This document shows positions 12,178-23,794 of a stretch of 31,441 nucleotides of DNA, in pieces. The notes below the pieces were generated by a model. The model did no database searches. It was not told where the DNA came from and was given only the letters and a program-made list of their open reading frames with translations. The DNA is from Chromera velia (Eukaryota > Sar > Chromeraceae), in contig JAHBMJ010005751.1 of the NCBI GenBank assembly GCA_018398765.1, positions 35,001-66,441 of the forward strand, given 5' to 3'. Within the stretch, counting starts at the first letter, position 1, and the number at the start of each line of letters is the position of its first letter. The position numbers and the translations under genes are program-made.

Positions 12178-13230
12178 ATGAAGCCTGTTTTTGCAGATTC
12201 ATCGAGGAGAAAGAGCAACTACGATGACACCCGTGCTGCCCTCCCGCTTTTTTCGAGTTCCGCGAACTCGTCACAGAAGTACACACCAGCCCTCAACAAG
12301 CTCCTCACGGTGCTCATCATTGTCTCAGCTGTGTTCTTCTCGATCGCAGTTGCCTTCTCTCTGCCTCTGTGGTTCCAGTACAGAGAGAGAAACGTCCTCG
12401 GCAGGGTCAAACAAGACACTCTGGATGAAATTCTCCGCATGCATCAGCTGTTCCAGGGAGTATCCGTTGCTACCACCTTCGCCTGTCAGACAGGCACTGA
12501 TGCCACCACAATTCGGCAAGACGCTCTGAAGATGCTGAGCGACAACAGGGACACATTCCGACTGGAAATATGCAGTGAGGAGGTCACAGATGTCACTGGG
12601 TGTGCCATGCAGTTTGCAAACGAAGTAGCGCAGTATTCCTCCAGTGCGGAGAGCAAGTTTCGGTCGGGTATTCAGAACAAGGTCGACTCGATCGACTACA
12701 TGGACAGGCTCCTGAATGCCTACTCGACTGACTCAGACTCTTTTTGTGACTTTGTTGTGACAGAGAATGGAGCCTTCCACGCCTTCACCACAGATCGGAC
12801 CTATATCTCGGGCCTACGGGTGCGTCAGATTGAATGCGGATATCGCTTTTCTACTCTTCTCTCTGCTCTCTCTCTCTCTCTTGACGTCTTCGATCCCCTT
12901 TATGCCCATATCCCTTCCTGCTGTTTCGTGAACTTTCTTCTCATTGTGTTACCCCTCCCCCCCAAACCGCAGGACGTGGAGGACGCTCTGAACGCTGCGG
13001 ACCCGTCCTCGAGTGCCCAGAACCTCCCGTGGATCATGCTTGCCTTCATCGTCTGTGTTGCTCCGTTGATGCTCCTCCCTCTGTTGGGACTCTCTGGCGT
13101 GATTGAAAGGATGTTCGCAGTCTCCTGGGAGGAGGGGGAGAAACTGGACAGGGCGGTGAAGAAGAGAGTAGACCATGTAGCTCTGGGGACAGAGACCATC
13201 TTCACCGATAGACTCATACCAAGGCTCCAG
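12178..13230 (+). other. Receptor module: two membrane segments and extracytoplasmic domain
   Basis: Exons 1 and 2 encode a short basic N-terminus, a first hydrophobic helix (LLTVLIIVSAVFFSIAVAF, about residues 42-66), a 166-residue soluble stretch with cysteines in FACQTG, EICSEE, GCAMQF and FCDF, and a second hydrophobic helix (WIMLAFIVCVAPLMLLPLLG, about residues 233-258). This is the usual topology of sensor kinases, with the ligand-binding part outside or in a vesicle lumen. I do not recognise the sensor fold. Confidence 0.75.
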
Positions 13231-13624
13231 GTCCGTCCATCCGAATAGCTGCTAGTCTTTTCGTTCCTCAGTTGACGGCCTCATTTGGCGTCAGAAAGAC
13301 AAACTTGGGAAGCCCACAGGGAATCTTTCTCAAGATGGGGCGTGATGTCGCTAGGGACGCTGTGCGCGTTCTGTTCAACAACGCACTGTTGTGTGCAATG
13401 AATACACAATTATGGTCTGATTGAGTGTGCGCATGCGTGCGTGGATCGGATCACCCTTTGCAGGTCCTTTCGGGTCTCGCCACTCTTCTTCACGCTTCTG
13501 CAGAGACGGCAGAGCAGAGGAAGCTGTTGAGAGTTGTGGAACAAAACGTTTTTGGGTGTCACGAGGCCCTCAGACACTGCTTGCGGTCAGTTCCACTGTC
13601 ACCCAATGAGGCAGGTGTGGCACG

Positions 13625-13677
<53 letters not shown>

Positions 13678-16600
13678 GGAGAGAGAGAGAGAGAGACAGA
13701 TGGACACTTACATATATGCACATAGGAAAAAAAAGAGCTCATATCTTTGAGGTACATGAGGGCTGGGGAGCGGCTGGTGTGTGTGTGTGTGTGCGCGCGC
13801 GCGCGCGTCTGTATGCGTGTGTGTATGTGTGCGCCTGTCTGTGTGTATGTGTGTGTGGCCTCTGTGCGCGCGCGTGTGTGTGTGTCCCTGTCTGTCTGTG
13901 TGTCCTTGGTTGCTGGCTCCCTACATGGTTTAGCCTTCGTTTTCGACCCATAGTCCTGTCGGGTCCCCAGTTCTCAACTGATGTCACGCACATGTTGACG
14001 GATTGAAAGGAAGTCGACAAAATCAAAGTAGGATCCGCAGAATGAGAACTCTTGCCTTTCGGTATCTCTCTCACCTTCTCTCTGCGTGTGCCCCTGTGCA
14101 GATTTATGGAATGGGAACTTTGGCTGGACAGCGAGAAACCCTGCACCCTCTCTCTTCGAGACCATCTCGAGATTGTTGTCCGGTCTCTGTGGGGAGATGC
14201 CCTGGAGAGAAAGTGCCTGATTGCTGTGGACTATGGGCCTCGTGTGCCCTCCACTGTGTGCGCACGTCCGAACAGATTCCGGTCTCTTCTCTTCCAGATC
14301 CTGAAGGGAGTCATCGATGTTTCAGAGGATAGACTCATCACAGTGCACGTATCGGTAGGTTGCCTTCTCAGCTGTGGTAACAATGCATGCTTGTTCGCTT
14401 GTCTATCTCTTTGACTGTCTTTTCTTTCTGCTCTCGTTCTGCAGTTCCGTCTCTCTGCCTGGTGTCCACTGGAATGCCTTGATGCCCCCAAATTCTTTCA
14501 TATGACCAGAATGTCACCCCTCCCATCTTGCTCTCCATTTTTGCAGGTGAAGCATGTGATGCCTCACAAGTTTGCCGTGCACGAGTTCAGTGCCGTTCCT
14601 GACGACATGAAGGTCTACAGAATCCAGGTCAGATCCTTGATCGAGAATGGGTTCATTGTGAGGACTCATTGTGTGAATGTCTTTTCATTATTTCGGGAAG
14701 GGGAGAGAGAGAGAGAGAGAGAGAGAGAGCCAAAGAGATGAAAGAATAATGTGCAGCGACTTCCGTGCATACACCCAGCTCCCCAACCTCAAAGGGCTGG
14801 TCGACAAATCAGGTTACTCTGCTCTCCTGCTCCATGCATCTGGCTCTCTCTCATGCTCTCTCATGCATGCAAGCATGCAGGTGACGGTGGAGACAGGCGA
14901 GATCGGGATTGAGGAGAACCTCGCGAGGGCCCTCTCTCCTGCTTTGGGGCTTCTCCAGGGTTTCATTGGGGACGACAGGCGAAAGAAGAGGAGGAGCACG
15001 ATCCACTCTCTTCTGGGAGGAGGCAGGCAGAAGGGAAGGAAGAGCTCGGTCACGGCGGTGCGACTTGCAGGTCTGTTCATTCATTCGGATGACCGACGCA
15101 TAGTGAGTTCGAGAGAAGTGCAGAAGTGCTGTTTCCATGCTTTTGAAAGATGGCATGGGGCCGAGGGAGGGTAGACGTTGACACGTGAGAGTGTAAAATG
15201 GAGATGTACGTCTGAATTTTTATGTATTCGGTTTGGAAGAAAGCTCAAAAGACCCTGACAGAATGGATTGTCCCTTCTTCTCAGGAACCAAGCCCCAGAG
15301 ACTGTATATGGATTCATGTGATTCTTCTGGCGAACTCGATTTTTTTCCCTCTTGCTTTGCTTTCTTCTCTTTGACTGCAGGGGGTGCCTGTGAGGTTCGA
15401 AGCGAGGGCACCGACAGCGAGACTGTGGTGGAGACCACACTCGAACTTCCGGGAAGATTTGACATCACAGACCTAAATTCAGTCCTCTCAAGGTCAGAAA
15501 GAAAATTGGTCAATTCGATCGATCTGGGGTATTCTTCTACCACTTGGCTCGGCTTTCTGCGCGCATTCCTTGTTTTCGTTTCTCCGCGTTCCCTTGGTGC
15601 TTTCGTTACAATTACTGCTGTCTCTGTCTGTTTCTAAAGTAAGAGGTGGAGTGGACTCTTTCTCAATCTGCCTGCAGGTTCGCTGCTGGGCACATGAAGC
15701 TGCTCCCCACACAGACTCCCCACGTCTTCGCTGTACTTGCTGTTGGACTGAACGACAGCTCCATGGCTGTATTCGACTCCCTTGCCATAAACCTTCCCCT
15801 CCTCCGGATAGAGGACCTGGACTCTCGAGATCAGGTCGGGTGGTTGGTTGTTGGGTTTGGAAACCTGTCTTTACAAAACTCTTTACAAAACAAAGTCTTC
15901 AAACATCCAGAACGTGAACGGAGTCGGCGCTTTCTGCTGCACCGACCTGTCTCGCCTTTTTCTTTAAGTGTCTTTTCGAGAGTCATGCGATCATTCGCAA
16001 CACTTTTCCAGCCTCTTATTTCGCTCTCAATTCACCAATTGCTTTTACCCCCCTTCGATTGCAGCTCCTGCACGCGATTGCGGCGTTTCCCAACCCGAAT
16101 GGACCCTCTCGAGGTAACGAGGGGACGGGCAAGACGAGGGGGACGCCCATTTTGGTCATCATCGACGAGACCGAACTGTGGAGCGCCCCTGAGGGTCCTC
16201 TGGACTTCTGTGAGTCTGTCTGGGCCATCAACGAGTCTCTGCTGATTGCCTCCATATCCCAAACTCTGACGAATAATTGGGAGAAGCCAGAGGGGGCTCC
16301 CGTGTTCGGGAAACGTTTCAACCAGGTCAGTCAGTCGGGTACACAGGGGGGCGCTTCGACAGGTATGTGGCTCAAAAAACAAGAGAATGTCGAAGGCACA
16401 TAAGTTTGTGAATTGCCGCAATAAGCTTCTTTGTTCTTCACTCGTTTCAGAAGGGCAGAGAAGAAGAAAAGGAGTTTCTTTCAGAAGAAGCTTTTTGTCT
16501 GCTTATCTGTTCTTTTTGTCCTTCCTCCTCATAGATGCTTTGCGTTCCAAAATGAGCATTTCGCTCCTTCTCTCCCCCCCCCCCCTTTACCTCTTTTCAG

Positions 16601-19600
16601 GAGGCACGACGTAGGTGTCCCCCCCTCCACAGAGCGGGAGAGAACCTGTTCCCCTCAGTCAGGCAGAATGACTTCGAGGCAACTAAGCTGAACGGACTGA
16701 GCAGGTTCACCACTGCCAGAGAACCTCTGGTCAGTCGGAGTGCGTTTGTTTCCGAACACTTTGATCCTCTGACCGAGCACATAAATATCTCCACTCAGTG
16801 CATCTACAAAACGCCTGCATGGCACGTCGAAGTGAGAGGGAACAAGGAATCCTAGGGTGCACGGAGTTCCTGTTTATGTGGACCAAGAGAAGATACAGGT
16901 GGTCACCGTATGAAAGAAGATTTACCCAATTGCATTCTCAAACTTTGCCCTTTTTGTGGTATTGTGCCCCTCGGCTTTGCAGACTACGAGGGACACCTGC
17001 GCCCTGCTTGCGAAAGGATGGGCAGAGGCCGAAGGAGCGAAGCAACAGGCCACACAGAACAACCCTTCACCTGTGAGGATCCGAATGCCAACGCGGAACA
17101 ACGAGCTGCAAGAAATGGACACCTTCAGTCCATCGTGGGGTGTCAGGTCGGTCTCTCTTCGTATCAGTTTCTCTGTCGCCCTCTTATTTCATTTTGCAGC
17201 ATCTCTCCGTCCGTCTGAATTCCAGCCAGCCTTTACTTGTTATCTTTCATCCAGCCCTCCTCTGTACAGCTGATTCTCTTGCTGTGCCTTTCCATTCCTC
17301 ACTTAAGAGCCACACAGCGGTAAGCGTCCTTTCAGATCAATCGGAGGTCGTTTGCTCATCCCCTCTCAATCCTTTTGTGTCTCTGTGAACGACTGCAGAC
17401 GGGCAAGTGCTGCCTTCGGGAGCATCACGAGCGGCGTCCACCCAGACGAAATCGCTGCAGCTGCCGCGGCCTCCCAGCGCAACCCCTCTCGGAGAGCTGT
17501 GAGGAGTCCCATGCACTCGGGGGGAAGGTCTCGGAGGTCAATGAACCCCTTCAGCAGGAGACGCAACTTCGAGGAGTCTGCTGCTGTTGTGTCGTTTGTG
17601 GATAGACTCAGACACGTAACGCCTGGAGAGGAAGCCGTGATGGACCTCACAAGAAGGTGGGGCGAGATCCTCCTGTTGCACCTTTGGTTTTCCGTCTCGA
17701 CCTAATTCCCTTTCTGCCCCCCCCCCTCTCTCTCTCTCGTGTGTGTGTCTGTGTCTGTGTCTGTGTCTGTGTCTGTGTGAGTGTGAGTGTGTATGTATCT
17801 GTGTGTGTGAGTGTGTAGAGACTGTGCTTGTCAGATTGTTCCTTTTTGCCTGTCTGGCGCGAACGAATAAAGTGCCCGAATGTAGATACATTCATTCCTT
17901 CCTGCCTTCCTTCATGCAGGTACGTGCGTGACTCGAAGATGACCCACCCCTCGGAGGGCTTCAAGGATCCTGAGCTGACCTCGTTGTTCAAGGGCATCAG
18001 ACACGTTCCCACACATCTCAAGGCTCCAACATCCTGCGTGATCGGGTCAGTAGAGGGACAGAGAAGACGAGAGAAGAGAAAAGAAGAGGAGGTGTCTCAT
18101 CCGATGTGTGAGGATGAAACTGCGAAGGTACACATGGAAGCAAGCAGCCAGAAAGGCAGGCGGAAAAATGGTCGGAAGGCCAGATGACATACAAGCTTTT
18201 TTTTCTCTTCCTCCCATTGACGGATGGATACCTATCAAAATGCGAGCATATGCATGTAGCATTCCAAACGAACATCGGCTCCGCAGCCTGCCTTCACAGC
18301 TCTCCTTTGTCCTCTGCGAAACATTCCAAACACACGGATTCTCTTTTTGTGTTTGTGCAGTGTGTTGAATGAAGCTAAGGGCAGCTTCGACGGAGGCACT
18401 CTCTTCAGGCGATTTGCCGAGAGGGCCCAGCAGTTCAGTTGGGTGGCATGCAAGAATGATGCCCGAGACGTGATCTTGACGCAGCGTCACGTTCACAGAG
18501 AGGGCCTTGCAGACGGATTCTCCCCCATGTCCCCGGTTCTCAGGACAAGAGTGAGTAAGCAAGAAACCCCAACCGGGACTGGAGGACCATTCGCCCTTCC
18601 CACCCCTGCACCAGCAGCCAGCCAAAGCCCATCAGAAGTAGAGCTCGCAGCAGCCCTTGCAGTGAACACTGTAGTCAACCTGACGGACATTCTGGATGAT
18701 GCCCCAGCAACGGGGGGGGCAGAGGACGCGGCTGCTGCTGCACCCCCGCAGCTGGGAGGAGCACAAAGAGACGGTACTGTAGGACCGGTCTCTGGTGGGA
18801 AGACATGCGAGCCTCTGCATGCTTCAGAGGAGACCCTGCAGAGCCTCGATGAGGTGTTCCTCCCTCGGGCTGTGCTGGGGTCTGTGATGTTGATGAGCTC
18901 CCCGTCGTGCGTCAATCGCCCCAGTCTGACCAGCCGTGAGTGGTCCTCCATCACCCTCAAGGCCCGGGATCGGAGAGTGGTGGAGGAGAAGATCATGGTC
19001 AGTAGGGGTCTGATGAAGGCGTGGAAGGAGGGTGGCATCCTTCATCCATCCCTGTTTCAAGGAGCACTGACGTTTCCATTTTGTGGCATTCACGAGGACC
19101 TGAGTTGTGTTTTTCCTTTTGCTTTTTCTTCAGTATTTCTCTGCACATCCACCAAGACATGAGCCGATCAGACGCACGCTATCCTTCTGCCGCTCCTCTA
19201 GGTCCTTCCAATCAGGAACTCTGACCGAATGCGGCACATTGATAAATCAATGTCTCCTGAAATAAATCCCCTATGATTGTCTTCTCTGCTGCTGCAGGGT
19301 CACGGCAAAAACCGACATCCCCTTTTGTCGTGGGAGCTGGACGTTCTTCTTCTGAACGAAGACGACGCCATAATTGCGGTGGGTAGATAGACAGGGGTGT
19401 GGGTGGGTCTGTAAAAGCGGTCGGAGTTTCCTTCCCAGACCTGCTTGAGAGCTCTCTCTTTTGTCCTTTCTCGACCGCATTGTCGTGCTGCTCTTTCTTT
19501 TTGTTGAAGCTAGGTCTCGTCTTCTCCCTTTCTTGTGTGCAGGCCGCCAGTCTGATCGGTACTCACTTGAGTTTTGCAACTTTGGAAGTGAATGCGGATT

Positions 19601-22600
19601 GCGTCCTCTCCTTCGCTGCGACGGTCTACAAAGGATACTTTCCTCTTCCGTATCATAATTTTTGGCATGGACTGTCCGTTGCACAGGTGGGCGGATGGGT
19701 GGGTGGGTGGATGAAATTGCGAATTTTTTTTTCTTCTCTTTTTCTTTTTCTTCTTACCCCTCTCTTGGTCTTTCTGTTCATCTTAATGCTGCCTTCCCCA
19801 TGACTACGGCTTTTCCACAGAAGCGATGTTATTTCTCATTGGCAGTCTCTCTTTTTTGCAAATGGCTTCTCGTAGTGTCTTCTTGGGAGTTTCTGTTGGT
19901 CCTTCCTCACCGGAACGCTTCTGTGAGGCCATCAGCGGACGTCTCTTTTGACTGTCTTTCTGCTCTTTGTCTTACTTTTGTTTGTTCCCTCCTACAACAC
20001 ACAGGTTCTGGGTGTGATGCTCCAAGACCCAGAGTTGGGGGGAATCATCGAGATGGACAAGAGGGCAGCACTCGTCGTGGCCGCCCTCTGTCACGACTTG
20101 GGACACCCGGGGGTCAACAACGGATTCCTTAGCAACACGCAAACGTGAGTGCACTTTCATTCTGCATGTGAGTGGGATGGTACAGGGACAAAAAAGGGGA
20201 TTTTGGGCAACAGAGACATCACTCAGAGAGTTATTTGCGCGTTGGCTCAATTCTTGTGTGGAGTTTTGTGACGGACTATCTTTTGTTCCTGCTTGCTCAA
20301 ACTTCCCTTCATGTTCCTGTGTCTTTTTTTCCTCTGCCACCTCCACGTACTTTACAATCTCTATCTGCCCATTTGTCTATGGGTCACACTTTGCTTCTTG
20401 TTTTGTCTCCTTGATCTCGCTTCCAGGTTCATTGCCCAGACGTACAACGACACTGCCGTTCTTGAGAGCATGCACGCCGCTCTTGCCTGTATGGTGCTCG
20501 ACGACGATCGGTGTGACATCTTTGAGTGTGCGGGAGCTCGAAAAAAGGTCAGATGAAGTAATGGTAGACCAGATCATACGGAGGTCACCTCCAGTCACAA
20601 AAAAACGTTGGAATGAGAAGAGAGAAACACAAAAGGGGTTTTTGATGGCCACAGCACAGATGAGCTTCCCAAAGGCTACCGAGAGACATTTTCAAAAAGA
20701 AACCGTGAAAAGAAACCGATCTAACTCGCGAACCGATGCCAAACGACCCGAGGTTTTTTTTGAAGGTTCAGCATTCGACTGTTTGAAGCTTGCCAGGCAC
20801 ATAAAAGACAGAATCACAGGCAAAGCGTTCACCATGGATGTCAAAGTTTGTTCAGCCTGACCGCAAAGCATTCCGATGCGGTCCCTGCTTTACTTTTCTC
20901 GGCAGCAGGGCAGAAAGAAAAAGCAAGGGATTGTTAGAAGAAGAACAGAAATAGCGGGTAAAGTGGGTCGCATTTCTCTGTGTCATCCTGTCTTCCCAAA
21001 TTTTTCTGTATGCAGGAGTTGAAGCAGGTGATCGTGAATGCGATCTTGAAAACCGACATGACCCTTCACGGGGGGATGACGGCAAAGCTCAAAACTCTCA
21101 AAGAGGGTAGCGACAGGGAACAAGGTGGGTGAAGGGAGATAGTCTGCGTGGGGGTGTGTCCTTTTTTTACACAGGTGCGGGGTTCCCACAAATGGCAAAT
21201 GGGTGGAAAGATTGGAGACTGGACAAAAGGAGACGGACGAGACGTTGGATGTTGGATTCTCGAAGCTGCACAAGAGAGAGCTATTTCTCCCTTTTCCTTC
21301 GATGGTCCCGTAAATCTCTGATGTGCGCGCATCTGCATGACAGAGTATTTGGGGAAATAGACGACCCCGAAATTGCCTCTTCACGAAAAGAGCAGACACC
21401 GAAGTTCTATTTGAGTAATCGAAAAACATCAGAACGCCGTTTTCTCTGTAAGCCTCCTCTGTCCGTTGACGAAATCCGCGGTCATAAAGAAAGGAGCGAA
21501 GGGGCCGACCAATTGCAACATGACTGTATGACTGGATGCAACACCGACCGAATAAATGAACGAGTACGTGAATCCATGACTGCAGGGTTGCAATCAATTG
21601 CTGGGGCAGAGCTGGAAGGAATCCTTCTTCATGCGGGTGGGTTGGATTTTGTTTCTTTTCTGCTGCATTTTCCGCCCTCTTGGTTTCTCTCTGCCCTCTC
21701 TGATTTCCATCTTTCCTCCGTCTTGACACTCTCTTGGCTCTTCATGTTCTTGAGAGGGCGGAACGGAAACACCCTGGACGAGAATATATTTTTCATTGTG
21801 TAGTTCAATTGACTGACAACTGAGGGAAGCATCTCTTAATTTCTTGTGACTTTGGTATCGTTAGGCCGACGCCGGTTCAACTGTCGGATGCGTTTTTGCA
21901 CGCCAGTTCTGAACTCCTCTCTCTGTTCCTTCCTTTTCTCTGCCTGCAGCCGACATCGCAAATCCCCTGATGGACAGGCGGCCCTACGTTGACTGGGCAG
22001 AGAGGGTGTGCGCAGAATTCCTCTATCAGGTACGTCGGTCGGTTGGTCTGTCCACGTGCAGAACTATGCAAGGAGTCTCCGTGGAAGCCTTCCCGTGAGA
22101 GGGTCGGATAGTGATGTGAATAATGAAAGTTGGAGGCTCACGTGAAGTGCAAGAAACATAGTCGCTTTGAGATTGAAAGCTGTCCAGAAAGAAGCCTGCT
22201 GAGAATCGGTCTCTCCCCTCTCGGTTGAGTGAAGACTCTCCTTCTGTTGCGCCTCTCAAACCCCTCCTACATATTTGCTTGTTCCCCCCTTTCTCTGACT
22301 GCAGAATTTGATGGAACAGGAACTCGGACTGCCTCCGTCGATGCCGGTCGTGAAGGTGAGTAAGCAGATAGAAACAAAACACCACACCCTCGCCCAAGTG
22401 AGTCTTCAATTCCTTCGGCACTCTTTACTTTCTATACCTCCGGTTGCTCTAAGGTGACCTGACCTGCTCGTCTTTGAAGTTTTCTCTGCGGACCCCCCCC
22501 GTTTCCATCTCTGCAGAATCTCGGTCTTCGGTGCCTTGCACCAGCTCAAACAGGTTTCATTGGTCAGTCCGTGGAACCAAACAACAGTCTCAAAGAATAA

Positions 22601-23794
22601 AGTTCCGAAGTGACAGAACACGAACGATGGAGTGACAGGAGTTTCAGAGGAGTCAGATTGATTGAAACGGAAACGCGCCGGGGGATCTTCAATAATAATT
22701 GTGAGATGCTGTCTGCCACGTGCTGCAGCTCACCGCTTGACGCTCTTTGTTTGATATTGAAGACACTGAGCTGAGGTGAACAACACGCAGAAAAGACCGT
22801 GAAATTTTACTTTAATGAGCGTGTACACGCAGACCTGATCGAATCTAAGAAGAGAAGAGAACAGAAGAGAAGAGGGAACAAAGCACAGGAGAAGACGGAG
22901 GAGAACCTGATACCCCTTTATTCTTCCTATTGATTTCTTTACGCCTCTTGCAGACTTCGTATGTACACCCTTCTTCTCATCACTTGCGAAGGCCCTCCCG
23001 ACCCTGGCTCCCCGGATGGACACGATGGCTGCCAACAGGTGAGTGCATGGAGGACATGCAGTCGGAGAGAGGAATGGATGGTTTTTCTTCTCAGTCAATT
23101 GGTACCCATAGTCGTCTACTCAGTACTGTACTGGAAAACAAGTGATTTTTTCCTTCGCTCTTTGCTCAAAAGTCTTTCGTTGAGCAGATTCTTTAAATGC
23201 ATGATGCGCACACCAAAAGCGATACATCCAAATGAATTCGTACGCAACCTCCTTCTCTTGTTTTAATTTCCCAGGAGTTTCTTCAAGGAGAAGCTGGAGG
23301 CTCTGGAGTCTGCCGGCACCCCCTCGATGAACCCCCCGATTTTCGACGTCCTCGCTGCCGTGGCAGAGGAGGAGGAGAGAAACTGTGCGAGTCCCGCAGG
23401 CGCAGAGAGGAGAAGGGTGCCGAGGTCGGGCACCAGTGCGACAGTGATGACAGAGGGAAAGAGACCTGCAGCAGCGAGGGAGGCTCCCAATTCGGGTGGG
23501 GGTCCTTCTCTATTCCGCAGAAAGGCGGGCAAAGAGAAGGAGAAGAACAAAGAACAGCAGGCCGATAACCTCTCCCCCTCAGGTGCCGATGCCTCTCGAG
23601 ACGTGGAGGTCTCTGGGGTGACAGTCACAGGACAGGTAGAGGCCGAGCCAGACCACCAGGCAGTCGCAGCAACGCTCTCACCGAAGAAGAAACCCCAACA
23701 ACAGGGAGGGGGGGCAATGGAGAGAAAGGGGTGGGGAGGAGAGCCGCATCCTCCTAATTCTTCTCAGCGAGGAGGAGGCAACAGTCCTTCCTGA
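12178..23794 (+). CDS. Membrane histidine-kinase-like / receiver-like / cyclic-nucleotide phosphodiesterase fusion, 1,639 residues, 25 exons
   Basis: Exons: 12178-12819, 12973-13230, 13464-13585, 14102-14354, 14547-14627, 14881-15070, 15381-15492, 15678-15834, 16065-16325, 16601-16831, 16983-17146, 17399-17656, 17920-18045, 18361-18997, 19298-19378, 19543-19686, 20005-20144, 20427-20547, 21016-21124, 21586-21636, 21950-22029, 22305-22355, 22517-22562, 22954-23038, 23275-23794. All 24 junctions keep phase and the sum is 4,920 bases. Membrane segments are residues 42-66 and 233-258, enclosing a domain with four cysteines. Then come dimerisation-helix-like (about 285-350), HATPase-like (about 356-545) and receiver-like (about 565-692) parts, a low-complexity linker, the phosphodiesterase domain (about 1172-1470) and a disordered tail. 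The start is the first ATG in the frame. Exon 10 could end earlier at a GTCAGT near 16731, and a GTGAGT inside exon 14 (near 18552) could be a donor. Substrate (cAMP or cGMP) cannot be told from sequence. Two separate genes is the alternative, but no stop or phase break supports it. Confidence 0.85.
13620..13905. repeat. CA/GA and GT/GC microsatellites in intron 3 of the fusion gene
   Basis: CA repeats run into GA repeats at about 13620-13700. After a short gap, GT repeats run into alternating GC at about 13780-13808, followed by further GT and GC blocks to about 13890. Alternating purine-pyrimidine DNA of this kind can adopt Z-form. It lies wholly in the intron 13586-14101. Confidence 0.9.
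14703..14731. repeat. GA microsatellite in intron 5 of the fusion gene
   Basis: About 14 consecutive GA units lie between exon 5 (ends 14627) and exon 6 (starts 14881). Confidence 0.95.
15678..16325 (+). other. Receiver-like (pseudo-receiver) domain
   Basis: Exons 8 and 9 encode PHVFAVLAVGLNDSS at the place of the receiver's first strand and acidic pair, a middle segment, then TPILVIIDETEL with Asp639 at the phosphoacceptor position, LLIASISQTL at the strand bearing the conserved Ser/Thr, and FGKRFNQ with Lys688 at the conserved lysine. The acidic pair that binds magnesium is replaced by Gly-Leu. The order matches a receiver C-terminal to a hybrid kinase, but similarity is weak. Confidence 0.45.
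17720..17818. repeat. CT/GT/CTGTGT microsatellite in intron 12 of the fusion gene
   Basis: A C run, CT repeats, then GT and CTGTGT repeats are followed by GAGTGT units. It lies between exon 12 (ends 17656) and exon 13 (starts 17920). Confidence 0.9.
19298..23038 (+). other. Class I 3',5'-cyclic nucleotide phosphodiesterase catalytic domain
   Basis: Exons 15-24 carry the complete signature. LLSWELDVLLL opens the domain. YHNFWHGLSVAQ supplies His1229 (general acid) and metal ligand His1233. CHDLGHPGVNNGFL supplies His1269, Asp1270 and His1273. YNDTAVLESMH, then ILKTDMTLH, then LLHAADIANP with metal ligand Asp1381 follow. VDWAERVCAEF and APAQTGFI with the invariant Gln1434 close it. LLHAADIANP only forms when the 51-base exon 21586-21636 is included, which supports that small exon. 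All catalytic residues are intact, so an active hydrolase is expected. Confidence 0.92.

Larger units (their letters stand above)
13464..15492 (+). other. Degenerate sensor histidine kinase module (dimerisation helices and HATPase)
   Basis: Exons 3-7 follow the kinase pattern in order: VLSGLATLL, AEQRKLLRVVEQN, a helix ending CLRFMEWEL, then LSLRDHLEIVV, ALERKCLIAVDYGPRVP, a degenerate N-box (FRSLLFQILKGVID), a VETGEIGI segment at the G1 position, and a closing GGACEVRSEG with TTLELPG. The residue aligned with the phospho-accepting His is Asp293, the N-box Asn positions are Gln406 and Gly410, and the G2 glycines are absent (SSVTAVRLAG). This should not autophosphorylate by the normal mechanism. 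Alignment was done by eye. Confidence 0.65.

Noticed and set aside
13425-14006. 193-residue plus-strand frame
   Set aside because: Only the part at 13464-13585 is exon 3 of the fusion gene; the rest is intron with microsatellites.
20168-20860. 230-residue plus-strand open frame across introns 17 and 18 of the fusion gene
   Set aside because: It overlaps exon 18 in a different frame, while that exon encodes the conserved YNDTAVLES segment.
21129-21803. 224-residue frame that includes exon 20 in frame
   Set aside because: Only 21586-21636 fits the phosphodiesterase domain; the rest lacks similarity and would insert some 150 residues before LLHAADIANP.
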